A DNA stretch of 64,000 bases from Vibrio ostreicida (GCF_013074385.2 NZ_JABEYA020000009.1:1-64000), one strand, 5' to 3'. Shown: positions 17,391 to 29,085, counted from the first letter of the stretch. Numbers and translations are program-made. Notes: a model not told the origin generated them from the letters alone.

Positions 17391-20300
17391 CCAAGTTTGC
17401 AGCTTCTTGGTTTAAACGGCTTGCATGTCTTTACGGTGGGATTGTACTGGCTTTAGTCTTGTCTTTTTCTTGGCTCTTATTTACGTCTCAAGGGTTAAGT
17501 TTTGTCATTTGGGGAGCAGTGAAGTTTGTTCCTCAATTGGGCGTTGCTTCTCATTCAGGTGCTCTGTTTCCTCGATTTACATTGCAAGGTGTCGTTTATA
17601 AAGATGACACCCTGAAAGTGGAGGCGAACGTCGGTGCGTTAACCATAGCCATGAGGCCTTCTTGTCTGTTGCAGCCTCGTGTTTGTGTCGATGAGATGAT
17701 GATTGAAAGAGTCACGCTAACCATTGCTGAGACGTCTGAAGACATTGCCGCGACAGAGGGAGCCCCCTCTGACAATACGATGTTGACTTCCCCTATTCCT
17801 ATCGTTGTAAAACACCTTGTCTTGTCTGATGTAGACGCTGACGTTTTGGGCTATCAGGTGCGTTGGAAAACGTTAAGAACCGGGTTGAAATTTGAGGGGA
17901 ACCATCTGAGAATTAGCCCAACCGTTCTCGATTCGAGCAGGGTGGCGTTGGCGTCAGAGCGACAAAGTAATGTGAAAGCCTCGTCGGTTAGCACGCCAGA
18001 TCGAGAGGTAAACCCCCGCCTTCTTTCTAATATCCGTCTTCCCTTGGCACTGGAACTGATGAGACTTGACGTCAACAATTTTCAACTTGTGCAAGATAAA
18101 CCTATCGTTGTTAATCATTTTGGGCTGGAGGCTATGGCTTCGGAGTCGACCGTGAATATCAAAGCGGTTACCTTTGATCTGCCTGAGATCCAAGGTCAGC
18201 TGAATGCTCGCCTGACCCTAAAAGATGATTACCCTGTTGAACTTGATCTGGCTGCACAGATTAAGCAAGCGCCGATGAATGGGCAAACCATTCATCTTAA
18301 GGCTTTCGGAAGTTTAGAGAATGTAGACTTACAAGCTCGGCTTGGTGGGTTGTTCAAAGCAAGTATCGATGCGGAACTGAAGCCTTTAGATGTGAATTTT
18401 CCCTTTGCTCTGACAGTGACTGATGGCGACGTTCAATGGCCGTTACAAGGTCCAGCGGATTATGTGGCAGAAGTCAGTCAATTTCGTGCTCAGGGCTCGC
18501 TTGAGGGCTATACATTACAGTTAGAATCAACATTGCAGGGGTCGAATGTGCCTGAGATAGCAATGGTTCTCAATGGGCGAGGTGATCTCGGGCAGCTGGT
18601 TATCGATGTGCAGTCGATAAAAACCCTAGGGGGGGAGATACGTGGCTCTGTGATGGCCGATTGGACATCGTCGGTAAGCTGGAATGGCGAATTGTCGCTA
18701 GACGAGATTCAGCCTGGGCAATATTGGCAACAGGTTGACGGAACGATCAGCGGTGAACTCAAGACCGAGGGTTCAGCCACAGAACAGGGAGGTTGGGAGG
18801 TGTCGGTGCCGAAGTTAGACATTAACGGTATGCTTGGGGGCTATCCTTTAAATGTAGAAGGGACACTGACGGCTTCCGATTTGACAGGAGATGGCGCCGC
18901 TAAAATTAACACGCCTGAGCTTGTGGTTTCTCACGGCCCCAATCATGTGACTGCCAAAGGAGAAATCGCTCAGTCGTTAACCATGCAGATTGCGGTTAAC
19001 GTCCCCGATTTATCGAAGACGGTGCCACAACTTCAAGGCAAGGTTACCGGCGATATTAATCTTAGCGGTCCCCCCGATACGCCAATGATTGCCCTTAATC
19101 TTGATGGACAGTCGCTTAAGTGGCAGCAAGATTTGAGCGTAGCAAGCCTTTTGGTCGAAGGAAAATTATCGCCTTTACCTTTGCCATCAGGAAAGCTCAA
19201 GGTACAGGTGGTCAACGCTAAATATCAGGATTACCTACTGGATAAGTTGGAGCTTAATTTCGATGGCGCTCAGCAGCATAAACTGACTCTCGACATGAGC
19301 TCCAATATTGTGTCAGCTGAGCTAGCACTCCAAGGAACACTGGAAGACAAACCAGCCCTAACATGGAAAGGGGGCATAGATCGCATGTCTCTGACATCGA
19401 AGCAAGGCACATGGCGATTAAACCAACCGACTCAGCTGGCTGTTAATATAGATTCACAGCAGCTGTTTGTTGCGGCACATTGTTGGCTGCAGTCAGGTGC
19501 GTCTGTTTGTCTTGAACAGGACGCGAACATTGGAAAAAGTGGACAGGTTCAAGTCTCTGTCTCTCAGGTTGATGTTGCACAGCTTAAGATGTTTTTACCA
19601 CAAACGTTGGAGTTAAAGGGGCGGTTGAATATAGAGACCACCGCCAAGTGGTCACCCGACTCGGCACCGGATATTTCTGCTATCATCGATATGGATAAAG
19701 GGACCATAAAGCAATTGAGTCCCAATCCACTCCAGTTGAGTTGGGATGCGCTGAAACTTAATGCATCGCTCAACAAGAATGAGCTCAACGCGAAGTGGTT
19801 GTTTAATGTGACTGATAATGGCGATGTATCTGGTCATCTTCATATTGCTGATATACTTGTTAGCGATAAGATCATTGATGCAAACGTATCATTGAGTCGA
19901 TTTAATTTGGATTTTCTTGCCCCTGCGATCGGTGATTATAGTCAGTTGAAATCCAATATTTCTACAGATTTGACCTTTGTGGGGCCAATGACACAACCCA
20001 AAGTAAAGGGAGATATTACAGTTGAAGATATGGTTGTTAAAGGTGAAATGACACCAATAGAAATCGACTCGGGTCGTCTGATGCTTAAGTTTACGGGATA
20101 TGACGCAACCTTAAATGGTGACATCGGAACGCCAGATGGAAAGCTTGAACTAGCAGGCATGGCGGATTGGAATGATATGAACCACTGGCATTCCAAATTA
20201 AGAGTGTTTGCCGAACAATTGATGATCGATGTCCCCCCGATGATAAAACTCAAAGTCATCCCTGATATGACGATTGTCGCGTCACCCAAGCAGGCCAACA

Positions 20301-21145
20301 TTGATGGAAAGATATCATTACCATGGGGGCGAATTGTTGTGGAGGCGCTACCTCCGAGTGCGATAAGTGTTTCAAAGGATCAGGTTTTGCTCAATAGGCA
20401 ACTTAAGCCAGAGGTTGCTAAAAAACCTTTTCCTTTAAGTATTGAAACCAACATCAATATTGATATTGGCGATGATGTTAAATTGTCAGCGTTTGGCTTG
20501 GAGAGTGGTTTATCGGGTAATCTCAACGTGGCCCAGCGTGATCAAGGCCCTTTTGTGACAGGGGAAGTTAACCTTATAGATGGCTCCTACCGTTCATTTG
20601 GGCAGGATTTGATGATCAAGCAGGGAAAAGTGCTGATGAATGGCCCAGTTGATCAGCCTTATGTACAGATTACTGCGGTGAGAAACCCAGACAACACTAA
20701 GGATGATGTGACGGCGGGGGTTCGGGTCACTGGGCCAGCAGATGAACCAGAAGTGACTCTGTTTTCAGACCCGGCTATGCCTCAGGCAAATGCGCTTTCT
20801 TACTTGCTGCGTGGTCAAAATATTGATGGTGAGTCGGGCGGAAATACAATGACGGCGACCCTCATTGGATTGAGCTTGGCGAAAAGCGGTCGAGTGGTCG
20901 GTGAAATCGGTGAAGCGTTTGGTGTGCAGGATTTTCAGGTTGATACCGCGGGATCGGGAGATGACTCTCAGGTGACAGTGAGTGGCTATGTGTTGCCCGG
21001 TTTGCAGGTTAAGTATGGCGTTGGTATCTTCGATTCTGTCGGAGAATTTACCGTCAGGTATCGTTTAATGCAGGATTTGTATGTTGAAGCGGTCTCAGGG
21101 CTGGACAGCGCTGTGGATCTTTTGTATCAGTTTGAGTTCAATTAA
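17387..21145 (+). CDS. tamB: Translocation and assembly module protein TamB
   Basis: 1252-residue AsmA-like protein anchored in the inner membrane by one helix (about 14-36) with a long periplasmic beta-taco body reaching TamA; thought to carry phospholipid to the outer membrane together with YhdP and YdbH. The C-terminal TamB (DUF490) domain is clear: SYLLRGQNIDGESGGN, GLSLAKSGRVVGEIGEAFG, VSGYVLPGLQVKYGVGIFD and a final QFEFN with terminal-strand character. Overlaps tamA by four bases; ytfP follows after 21 bases. Confidence 0.95.
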   Translation: MTKFAASWFKRLACLYGGIVLALVLSFSWLLFTSQGLSFVIWGAVKFVPQLGVASHSGALFPRFTLQGVVYKDDTLKVEANVGALTIAMRPSCLLQPRVCVDEMMIERVTLTIAETSEDIAATEGAPSDNTMLTSPIPIVVKHLVLSDVDADVLGYQVRWKTLRTGLKFEGNHLRISPTVLDSSRVALASERQSNVKASSVSTPDREVNPRLLSNIRLPLALELMRLDVNNFQLVQDKPIVVNHFGLEAMASESTVNIKAVTFDLPEIQGQLNARLTLKDDYPVELDLAAQIKQAPMNGQTIHLKAFGSLENVDLQARLGGLFKASIDAELKPLDVNFPFALTVTDGDVQWPLQGPADYVAEVSQFRAQGSLEGYTLQLESTLQGSNVPEIAMVLNGRGDLGQLVIDVQSIKTLGGEIRGSVMADWTSSVSWNGELSLDEIQPGQYWQQVDGTISGELKTEGSATEQGGWEVSVPKLDINGMLGGYPLNVEGTLTASDLTGDGAAKINTPELVVSHGPNHVTAKGEIAQSLTMQIAVNVPDLSKTVPQLQGKVTGDINLSGPPDTPMIALNLDGQSLKWQQDLSVASLLVEGKLSPLPLPSGKLKVQVVNAKYQDYLLDKLELNFDGAQQHKLTLDMSSNIVSAELALQGTLEDKPALTWKGGIDRMSLTSKQGTWRLNQPTQLAVNIDSQQLFVAAHCWLQSGASVCLEQDANIGKSGQVQVSVSQVDVAQLKMFLPQTLELKGRLNIETTAKWSPDSAPDISAIIDMDKGTIKQLSPNPLQLSWDALKLNASLNKNELNAKWLFNVTDNGDVSGHLHIADILVSDKIIDANVSLSRFNLDFLAPAIGDYSQLKSNISTDLTFVGPMTQPKVKGDITVEDMVVKGEMTPIEIDSGRLMLKFTGYDATLNGDIGTPDGKLELAGMADWNDMNHWHSKLRVFAEQLMIDVPPMIKLKVIPDMTIVASPKQANIDGKISLPWGRIVVEALPPSAISVSKDQVLLNRQLKPEVAKKPFPLSIETNINIDIGDDVKLSAFGLESGLSGNLNVAQRDQGPFVTGEVNLIDGSYRSFGQDLMIKQGKVLMNGPVDQPYVQITAVRNPDNTKDDVTAGVRVTGPADEPEVTLFSDPAMPQANALSYLLRGQNIDGESGGNTMTATLIGLSLAKSGRVVGEIGEAFGVQDFQVDTAGSGDDSQVTVSGYVLPGLQVKYGVGIFDSVGEFTVRYRLMQDLYVEAVSGLDSAVDLLYQFEFN

Positions 21146-21166
21146 TTCCCAATCTTAGGTGGCAGG

Positions 21167-21514
21167 ATGCAACATTTACTTTTTGTTTATGGAACCTTAC
21201 GGCAAGGCGAAATTCATCATGATTATCTCGCAGGGACACAATGTCTGGGGCATTTTGAAACGCCACCACACTTCTCGTTATATGAATTGGGCTCATACCC
21301 TGCGGTGGTTGAAGGTCACTCATCCATATTAGGAGAAGTGTATTTGATTGATGATGAGACCCTATCTCTGATCGATAAGCTTGAAGATGTCCCCGTCGAA
21401 TATCGAAGAGAGCAGATAGAGACCTCCTTCGGTATCGCTTGGATTTATTTATATCAAGACAGCAGCCAATTGGAGACGATGATTGCGTCAGGTGATTGGT
21501 GCCAGAGAGTTTGA
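21167..21514 (+). CDS. ytfP: YtfP family gamma-glutamylcyclotransferase-like protein
   Basis: 115-residue protein with the GGCT fold. The YGTLRQGE motif at residues 9-16 forms the substrate loop, and ELGSYPAVVEG, GEVYLID and LEDVPVEYRRE match the family, including the conserved acidic residue that serves as the acid/base in true cyclotransferases. Substrate unknown. It ends the tamA-tamB-ytfP operon, an arrangement conserved in E. coli. The ribosome binding region is AGGTGG. Confidence 0.9.
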   Translation: MQHLLFVYGTLRQGEIHHDYLAGTQCLGHFETPPHFSLYELGSYPAVVEGHSSILGEVYLIDDETLSLIDKLEDVPVEYRREQIETSFGIAWIYLYQDSSQLETMIASGDWCQRV

Positions 21515-21556
21515 TGGGCGAGTTGGATTCTGAAATGATGGGACATATTAGAAAGA

Positions 21557-21576
21557 GCCAGCCATATAGCGCTGGC
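21557..21576 (-). terminator. Hairpin between convergent ytfP and ppa
   Basis: GCCAGC and GCTGGC pair across eight bases; on the minus strand a T-rich TCTTTCT follows. It lies 8 bases past the ppa stop and 42 past ytfP, so it can end both transcripts. Confidence 0.65.
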
Positions 21577-21584
21577 CATGATGA

Positions 21585-22112
21585 TTATTTTTGGGCACGT
21601 TGATAAGATTCAAGAATTTCATTGCGTGCAGACTGTGCATCTTCCCAACCATCGACCGTTACCCACTTACCTGATTCAAGCTCTTTATAATGCTCGAAGA
21701 AATGAGTAATTTGAGCTTTTAAGAGATCTGGCAAGTCGTTAACATCCTGAATGTGATCATACTCTTTAGACAGTTTTGAGTGTGGAACGGCAACCACTTT
21801 TGCATCTTCACCGGATTCGTCAGTCATTTTTAATACGCCGACAGGACGACAACGAATCACTGAGCCCGCCATCAGGGGATAGGGGGTTGGGACCAACACG
21901 TCAACAGGGTCTCCATCCAAAGAGAGGGTGTGGTTAATGTAGCCATAGTTGCAAGGGTAAAACATAGGGGCAGACATAAAACGGTCGACGAATATCGCAC
22001 CGGAATCTTTGTCTACCTCATATTTGATAGGATCGGCATTGGCTGGGATTTCAATTACTACATAGAGATCATCAGGAAGAGACTTCCCTGCAGGTACATC
22101 GTTTAAGCTCAT
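21585..22112 (-). CDS. ppa: Inorganic pyrophosphatase
   Basis: Hydrolyses pyrophosphate to drive biosynthesis. 175 residues, the size of the hexameric family I enzyme. The signature [15 protein letters not shown] (about residues 66-80) supplies the metal-binding aspartates; [29 protein letters not shown] and [13 protein letters not shown] are the other conserved active-site segments. Single-gene unit converging on ytfP. AAGGTTC-like ribosome binding site (GGAAGG) lies upstream. Confidence 0.97.
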   Translation of the reverse strand: MSLNDVPAGKSLPDDLYVVIEIPANADPIKYEVDKDSGAIFVDRFMSAPMFYPCNYGYINHTLSLDGDPVDVLVPTPYPLMAGSVIRCRPVGVLKMTDESGEDAKVVAVPHSKLSKEYDHIQDVNDLPDLLKAQITHFFEHYKELESGKWVTVDGWEDAQSARNEILESYQRAQK

Positions 22113-22239
22113 TGTGAACCTTCCTTTTTCATTTGTGTCTGAACATCGACACGTCGCCTAATTTAAGAACAGATTACCTTACTGCTAAACTTGGTTTTAT
22201 GTAAACCAATTGTGACGCGACGTTGTTCAAGAAAATACG

Positions 22240-22266
22240 AAAAAGGCGCACGATGGCGCCTTTTTT
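22240..22266 (-). terminator. Bidirectional terminator after fbp
   Basis: GGCGC (22245-22249) and GCGCC (22256-22260) form the stem, flanked by an A-run on the left and six Ts on the right; on the minus strand five Ts follow the stem. It lies 3 bases past the fbp stop. Confidence 0.9.
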
Positions 22267-22268
22267 GA

Positions 22269-23595
<1,327 letters not shown>

Positions 23596-24948
23596 ATGCA
23601 TATTCATATCTTAGGGATTTGTGGTACGTTCATGGGAGGGGCGGCAATTCTGGCGCAGCAATTGGGGCACAAAGTCACAGGCAGTGACGCTAATGTGTAT
23701 CCGCCGATGAGTACCTTGCTTGAATCCCAAGGCATTGAAATTGTTCAGGGTTACCATCCTTCTCAATTAGATCCCGCCCCTGATTTAGTGGTTATTGGTA
23801 ATGCAATGAGCCGCGGCAATCCCTGCGTGGAGCATGTCTTGAATAGCCATCTTCGTTATACCTCGGGTCCGCAATGGTTGCAGGAATTTTTATTGCATGA
23901 TCGCTGGGTTCTCGCAGTATCGGGCACCCATGGGAAAACAACGACAGCGAGTATGTTGGCTTGGATATTGGAAGATTGCGGTTACCAGCCGGGCTTCTTG
24001 GTCGGAGGGGTACTGGGTAATTTCGGCGTTTCTGCGCGACTAGGAGAAAGCTGCTTTTTCGTTGTGGAAGCGGATGAGTACGACAGTGCTTTTTTTGACA
24101 AGCGTTCTAAGTTTGTACACTACCACCCGCGCACCTTAGTCATCAATAATCTTGAGTTTGATCACGCCGATATATTTGATGATCTTGAGGCCATCAAACG
24201 TCAGTTTCATCACCTGATCAGAACGGTGCCCAGCAACGGACGGATAATTGCACCGAAAGTGGACCAATCGATTGATGATGTTTTGCAACGAGGGTGTTGG
24301 AGTGAAACGGAGTTCAGTGGCAAAGATCAACGCTGGCAGGCTCAGAAGCAGCGGGCAGATGGGTCAAAATTTAAAGTGTTATTTGATGGTGAAGAGGCTG
24401 GTGTGATCGAGTGGAATTTAGTAGGCGATCATAACGTTGACAACGCACTAATGGCTGTTGCTGCTGCACGACATGTGGGCGTAACACCAGATTTGGCTTG
24501 TCAGTCTTTAGCCACCTACATCAATACTAAGCGTCGGCTTGAGCTCAAAGGAGAGGTCAACCAAATAGCGGTGTATGATGATTTTGCCCATCATCCCACG
24601 GCGATTGAACTGACTTTAATGGGGCTACGTAACAAGGTCGGGGAAAGCCGAATATTGGCCGTCTTTGAACCTCGCAGTGCGACAATGAAACGTGGCGTGT
24701 ACAAAGACATGATAGCCGCGTCTCTGTCTACGTCGGACATCGTATTCCTCTATCAACCAGATAACATCGATTGGTCAGTCAAGGATATTGCTCAGGAATG
24801 CCACCAGCCCACTTATACGTCAGACAGGGTTGATGAACTGGTCAACATCTTAAGTGAGCAAGCAGAACCGGGTGACCATATAGTAGTGATGAGTAATGGC
24901 GCTTTTGACGGAATTCACGATAAGTTACTGGCAAAACTGGCCGACTAG
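23596..24948 (+). CDS. mpl: UDP-N-acetylmuramate:L-alanyl-gamma-D-glutamyl-meso-diaminopimelate ligase
   Basis: Peptidoglycan recycling enzyme that joins the recovered tripeptide to UDP-MurNAc. Mur-ligase family: N-terminal HILGICGTFMGG nucleotide loop, ATP loop SGTHGKTTT (about residue 110), EADEYDSAFFDKRSKF, and the C-terminal VYDDFAHHPTAIE with the histidine pair. 450 residues from ATG 23596, which has GGAGAAGG just upstream; a longer in-frame reading to 23569 has no such site. ubiX follows after 14 bases, probably in the same mRNA. Confidence 0.96.
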   Translation: MHIHILGICGTFMGGAAILAQQLGHKVTGSDANVYPPMSTLLESQGIEIVQGYHPSQLDPAPDLVVIGNAMSRGNPCVEHVLNSHLRYTSGPQWLQEFLLHDRWVLAVSGTHGKTTTASMLAWILEDCGYQPGFLVGGVLGNFGVSARLGESCFFVVEADEYDSAFFDKRSKFVHYHPRTLVINNLEFDHADIFDDLEAIKRQFHHLIRTVPSNGRIIAPKVDQSIDDVLQRGCWSETEFSGKDQRWQAQKQRADGSKFKVLFDGEEAGVIEWNLVGDHNVDNALMAVAAARHVGVTPDLACQSLATYINTKRRLELKGEVNQIAVYDDFAHHPTAIELTLMGLRNKVGESRILAVFEPRSATMKRGVYKDMIAASLSTSDIVFLYQPDNIDWSVKDIAQECHQPTYTSDRVDELVNILSEQAEPGDHIVVMSNGAFDGIHDKLLAKLAD

Positions 24949-24962
24949 ATTAATGTGATAAT

Positions 24963-25589
24963 ATGAATAATGAAAAGAAAAAAGCCATCACACTGGCTTT
25001 CACAGGCGCGTCGGGTGCGCCTTATGGACTCCGATTACTGCAATGCCTATTAGCGGCAGACTTTCAGGTGTATTTGCTTATATCATCCGCTGCAAAAGTG
25101 GTTCTTGCAACAGAACAAGAACTCAAGTTGCCCGGGAATCCGCAGGCTGCTCAGCAAGTTTTAGTCGATTACCTTCAGTGTCAGCCTGAACAACTGATTG
25201 TTTGTGGTAAAGATGATTGGTTTTCGCCGGTTGCGTCTGGGTCAGCGGCGCCTAAAACCATGGTGGTTTGCCCTTGTTCGGTAGGCAGTGTAGCGGCCAT
25301 TGCACATGGTATGTCTGATAATCTGATTGAGCGTGCAGCCGATGTCGTGATCAAAGAACGTGGTCAATTACTGCTTGTGGTACGCGAAACGCCTTTCTCA
25401 ACATTACACTTAGAGAATATGCATAAGTTGTCTCAGCTAGGTGTCACTATTATGCCTGCGGCTCCTGGTTTCTACCATCAACCGACCACCATTGAGGATT
25501 TAGTCGACTTTATGGTGGCGCGTGTCCTAGACCACCTTAAAATTGATCAAGCTCTAGTGCCACGTTGGGGATATGACTCGCGTTCATAG
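24963..25589 (+). CDS. ubiX: Flavin prenyltransferase UbiX
   Basis: Makes prenylated FMN, the cofactor used by the UbiD decarboxylase in ubiquinone biosynthesis. 208 residues. FMN-binding [14 protein letters not shown] at the N-terminus, the [25 protein letters not shown] segment, [27 protein letters not shown] and the [10 protein letters not shown] region are all diagnostic. In many vibrios it follows mpl as here. Before the thiamine riboswitch no terminator was seen. Confidence 0.95.
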   Translation: MNNEKKKAITLAFTGASGAPYGLRLLQCLLAADFQVYLLISSAAKVVLATEQELKLPGNPQAAQQVLVDYLQCQPEQLIVCGKDDWFSPVASGSAAPKTMVVCPCSVGSVAAIAHGMSDNLIERAADVVIKERGQLLLVVRETPFSTLHLENMHKLSQLGVTIMPAAPGFYHQPTTIEDLVDFMVARVLDHLKIDQALVPRWGYDSRS

Positions 25590-25630
25590 CTCTGGTCAAC
25601 GGTTAAGATTACGATTACAATCCCATCGAC

Positions 25631-25729
25631 ACTCATCGGGGCGCTATCCATACTTGGGATAAAGCTGAGATCGGGCCAAGCCTGAGACCCGTGTACCTGA
25701 ACCAGATAATGCTGGCGTAGGAATTGAGT
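25631..25729 (+). ncRNA. TPP riboswitch (THI element) before thiBPQ
   Basis: P1 is ACTCA (25631-25635) with TGAGT (25725-25729). Conserved elements follow in order: GGGGCG (25638-25643), CTGAGA (25665-25670), ACCCGTGTACCTGAACC and AGATAATGCTGGCGTAGGAA. These are the pyrimidine- and pyrophosphate-binding parts of the TPP aptamer. High thiamine pyrophosphate should repress the transporter genes. Confidence 0.97.
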
Positions 25730-25789
25730 TGGAACATTGTGTTGTTCAGTGTTACCTCATCCCTGTGCTGCTCAACCAAGGAGCAAGCT

Positions 25790-26782
25790 TTGAAGCCTTC
25801 TTTTACCACCTTTACTGTCGCTATCTTGGCCTCTTTTTCTGCGCTTGCCGCAGAGGAGACGCTAACCATTTATACTTATGATTCTTTCTCCTCAGAGTGG
25901 GGCCCCGGCCCTAAAATTGAAAAAGCCTTTGAAGAAAAGTGCGGTTGTACTTTAAAGTTTGTTGCGTTGGATGATGGGGTGTCGATCCTTAATCGATTGC
26001 GTCTTGAAGGGAAGAACAGCAAAGCGGATATTGTCCTTGGATTGGACAATAATCTGATGGTCGAGGCTCAAAAAACCGGACTACTTGCCGAACACAATAT
26101 TCCCACGAAAGGACTCAGTCTGCCTAACGGGTGGAATGACAATACCTTTTTGCCCTATGACTATGGCTATTTTGCCTTTGTATACAATAAAGAAAAATTG
26201 TTGAATCCGCCTAAAAGTCTCAAACAGTTGGTCGAATCTAATGATGGCTTAAAAGTCATCTATCAGGATCCTCGAACCTCAACGCCTGGGCAAGGACTGA
26301 TGTTGTGGATGAAAGCGGTCTATGCTGATGAGGCCACTCAAGCTTGGAAAAAGCTGGCCAAGAAGACGGTGACTGTAACCAAAGGGTGGTCTGAAGCTTA
26401 TTCCATGTTTCTTGAAGGTGAGTCAGATATGGTGCTCTCTTACACCACATCTCCGGCTTATCACTCGATTGTCGAAAAGGATGGTAAGTATGCCGCAGCA
26501 GACTTTTCTGAAGGCCACTACACACAAGTTGAAGTGGCAGCCAAAGTAAAAACATCGAAAAATAGCAAGTTGGCCGATGAATTTTTGAGGTTTATGCTCA
26601 GTGACGATTTCCAGTCATTAATGCCGACAGGCAATTGGATGTATCCTGTCACTGATATCGATTTACCACAAGGATTTGACTCCTTGACTGTTCCAGCCAA
26701 AGCGTTGGGTTTTACGGCTGATGAAGTCGCAAAAAACCGAAAGTCTTGGATTCGTGAATGGCAAAATGCTCTGATTTTCTAA
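25790..26782 (+). CDS. thiB: Thiamine/TPP-binding periplasmic protein ThiB (TbpA)
   Basis: Periplasmic binding protein of the ThiBPQ importer. Start is TTG at 25790, fixed by AAGGAG six bases upstream; signal peptide MKPSFTTFTVAILASFSALA then mature TLTIYTYDSFSSEWGPGPKIEKAFEEKCGC, the typical ThiB start with two cysteines. 330 residues. Later segments NTFLPYDYGYFAFVYNKE and LPTGNWMYPV-like end match the family. An upstream ATG at 25724 lies within the riboswitch and is not used. thiP starts nine bases after it. Confidence 0.95.
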   Translation: MKPSFTTFTVAILASFSALAAEETLTIYTYDSFSSEWGPGPKIEKAFEEKCGCTLKFVALDDGVSILNRLRLEGKNSKADIVLGLDNNLMVEAQKTGLLAEHNIPTKGLSLPNGWNDNTFLPYDYGYFAFVYNKEKLLNPPKSLKQLVESNDGLKVIYQDPRTSTPGQGLMLWMKAVYADEATQAWKKLAKKTVTVTKGWSEAYSMFLEGESDMVLSYTTSPAYHSIVEKDGKYAAADFSEGHYTQVEVAAKVKTSKNSKLADEFLRFMLSDDFQSLMPTGNWMYPVTDIDLPQGFDSLTVPAKALGFTADEVAKNRKSWIREWQNALIF

Positions 26783-26791
26783 GGTAGCCAA

Positions 26792-28396
26792 TTGCGCAAG
26801 ATCCCTCAAATAGGCCTTTGGGTCGCGGTATGCATCGCGGCCTTTATTGTGTGTGCTTTGGGCTCCTTACTGGTTCATGCGCCTAATTTAGACATGAGTC
26901 TGGTTTGGCACGACCCCTATTATCGGCATGTGACTCAATTTAGTTTCTACCAGTCCTTCCTTTCAACGTTACTGAGTGTAGGGTTAGCGATGCCTGTGGC
27001 GCATGCTTTGTCAAGGCGATGCTTTCTGGGTAAAGCACTGCTCTTGAAGCTGTTCGCGACGACTTTAGTTTTACCGGTTTTGGTTGGCGTGTTTGGGTTG
27101 GTTGCCGTTTACGGCAGCAGTGGCTTGGTTTCATCGATGCTCCGATCCCTCGACAGTCAGTTATCCTTTTCAATTTATGGGCTAAATGGCATTTTGTTGG
27201 CTCACGTCTTTTTTAACCTCCCCTATGCGACTCGGCTCTTTATTCAAACCTTTGATTCTATTCCTCTTGAGCAACATAAGTTATGTGCTCATTTAGGAAT
27301 GGGACATTGGGATAAATTCCGTTTGATAGAATGGCCTCGTTTGAGACAGCAATTGCCACATGTCAGTGGTTTAGTTTTTATGCTCTGCTTTACCAGTTTC
27401 GCTACGGTTATGGCGTTGGGTGGGGGGCCAAAATCCACCACCATAGAACTGGCGATCTATCAGGCAATTAAGTTTGATTTTGATCTTCAAATTGGGGCGT
27501 TATTGGCGATTTGGCAAATGATGCTTTGTGGCGTATTGGCGCTTACCATTCAAGGTGTGGCCAGACCAATACCAGTGGCTACGGGGGCGCAACATCATAA
27601 GATTTTTCGTCCCAAAGAATCAATCTGGTCGTCGGTTTGGGATTGGGGTTGGATATGGGGAGTTGTGTTACTTGTGCTTCCGCCATTGGTGATGGTGTTC
27701 ATCCGTGGCATTAACCATCAAATCGTCAGTGTTATCAACGACTCTCAATTTTGGCTGGCGTTTCTTGCCTCTATTAAAGTCGCCGCGCTAGCGAGTGTGT
27801 TGTCTCTCGCTGCAGGCGTATCTATTTTGTTAACGAGTCGGCGCTTGCGGCTAAACCATCATGTTAAAAGAGCAAATGGTATTGAAGTCGTCGGGACTAT
27901 TATATTGGTCACGCCAGGCTTGGTGATTTCAACCGGTATTTTCTTGCTGTTACGTTCGCTGACGGACGTCTTTAGTCTTGCTTTTTTTATTGTGGTTGCG
28001 GTCAATGCTCTCATGGCCTTACCGTATGTCATAAAGACCTTGTCCCAACCGATGTTGCATATCGAACAGCAATACCAATACCTTTGCGCGAGCTTAGGAA
28101 TAAAAGGCTGGCAGCGCTGGACTGTGGTGGAATGGCGATCCCTTAAAAAACCGTTAGCTCATGCATTTGCTATCAGTTTCATGTTGGCGATGGGGGATTT
28201 GAGCGCGATAGCTTTGTTTGGTAGCCAAGAGTTTCGGACATTGCCTCTCTACCTGTTTCAACTTCTGGGCAGCTATCAAATGGAGGCTGCAGCAGTGGTA
28301 TCACTGACCCTTTTATTACTCAGTGTCTTGTGCTTTACCTTGGTAGAAACCCTATTTAAAGTCAACTCAGAAGGGAAATATGCTCACTCTAGATAA
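26792..28396 (+). CDS. thiP: Thiamine/TPP ABC transporter permease ThiP
   Basis: 534-residue inner-membrane protein with about 12 helices, made from two homologous permease halves each with an EAA loop (KLCAHLGMGHWDKFRLIEWP near 165-185 and YLCASLGIKGWQRWTVVEWR near 430-450). This duplicated layout is normal for ThiP. Start codon is TTG 26792 nine bases after thiB. The last 17 bases overlap thiQ. Confidence 0.95.
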   Translation: MRKIPQIGLWVAVCIAAFIVCALGSLLVHAPNLDMSLVWHDPYYRHVTQFSFYQSFLSTLLSVGLAMPVAHALSRRCFLGKALLLKLFATTLVLPVLVGVFGLVAVYGSSGLVSSMLRSLDSQLSFSIYGLNGILLAHVFFNLPYATRLFIQTFDSIPLEQHKLCAHLGMGHWDKFRLIEWPRLRQQLPHVSGLVFMLCFTSFATVMALGGGPKSTTIELAIYQAIKFDFDLQIGALLAIWQMMLCGVLALTIQGVARPIPVATGAQHHKIFRPKESIWSSVWDWGWIWGVVLLVLPPLVMVFIRGINHQIVSVINDSQFWLAFLASIKVAALASVLSLAAGVSILLTSRRLRLNHHVKRANGIEVVGTIILVTPGLVISTGIFLLLRSLTDVFSLAFFIVVAVNALMALPYVIKTLSQPMLHIEQQYQYLCASLGIKGWQRWTVVEWRSLKKPLAHAFAISFMLAMGDLSAIALFGSQEFRTLPLYLFQLLGSYQMEAAAVVSLTLLLLSVLCFTLVETLFKVNSEGKYAHSR

Positions 28397-29084
28397 CGTT
28401 GATTACTATTATAATCATGAACGCTTTTGTTTTGATATTCGCATCCCAAAAGGCGCAATCGTTGCGCTGATGGGCCCAAGTGGTGCAGGTAAATCTACCT
28501 TGTTGGCCTTGGTTGCAGGTTTTATTGAGCCTTCTCAGGGGCGCATCATGGTTGATGACGTCGACGTGGTTGGCCAAGACCCGCATTTGCGCCCATTCTC
28601 AATGTTGTTTCAGGAGCACAATCTGTTTGCGCATCTCACTGTGCGCCAGAATATAGGTTTGGGTCTTGAATCAGGGCTGAGGTTATCGGCTGCGCAACAC
28701 CTTCAGGTTAACCAAGCTGCCCATCAGGTCGGTGTTCAAAATTACCTTGACCGTTTACCAGAGCAATTGTCAGGGGGACAGCGTCAGAGAGTCGCACTGG
28801 CACGCTGTTTTGTTCAGAGTCACAACATTTGGTTATTAGATGAGCCGTTCTCTGCGTTGGACCCTATCTTACGTGAGGAAATGCTTGTTTTAGTTCAGCA
28901 GTTAGCAAGAGAAAGGGAAATTACGGTGTTGATGGTGACTCATCATATCAGTGACGCTAAAACGATCGCGTCTGAATTTGTTTTTGTCGCGGGGGGTAAA
29001 GTTGAAGCGACAGGCGGGATAGATACGCTGTCTCCAGAGCACTCCAACGCAGCTCTCGGGGCTTTTGTCAGAGCGGGTCACTAG
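28380..29084 (+). CDS. thiQ: Thiamine ABC transporter ATPase ThiQ
   Basis: 234-residue ATP-binding subunit. Walker A GPSGAGKSTLL (about residues 32-42), Q-loop FQEHNLFAHL, signature LSGGQRQRVALARC, Walker B IWLLDEPFSALDP and H-loop VTHH are all present. Begins inside the 3' end of thiP (17-base overlap), preceded by AGAAGGGA within thiP, so translation is probably coupled. Last gene before a terminator. Confidence 0.95.
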   Translation: MLTLDNVDYYYNHERFCFDIRIPKGAIVALMGPSGAGKSTLLALVAGFIEPSQGRIMVDDVDVVGQDPHLRPFSMLFQEHNLFAHLTVRQNIGLGLESGLRLSAAQHLQVNQAAHQVGVQNYLDRLPEQLSGGQRQRVALARCFVQSHNIWLLDEPFSALDPILREEMLVLVQQLAREREITVLMVTHHISDAKTIASEFVFVAGGKVEATGGIDTLSPEHSNAALGAFVRAGH

Positions 29085-29085
29085 C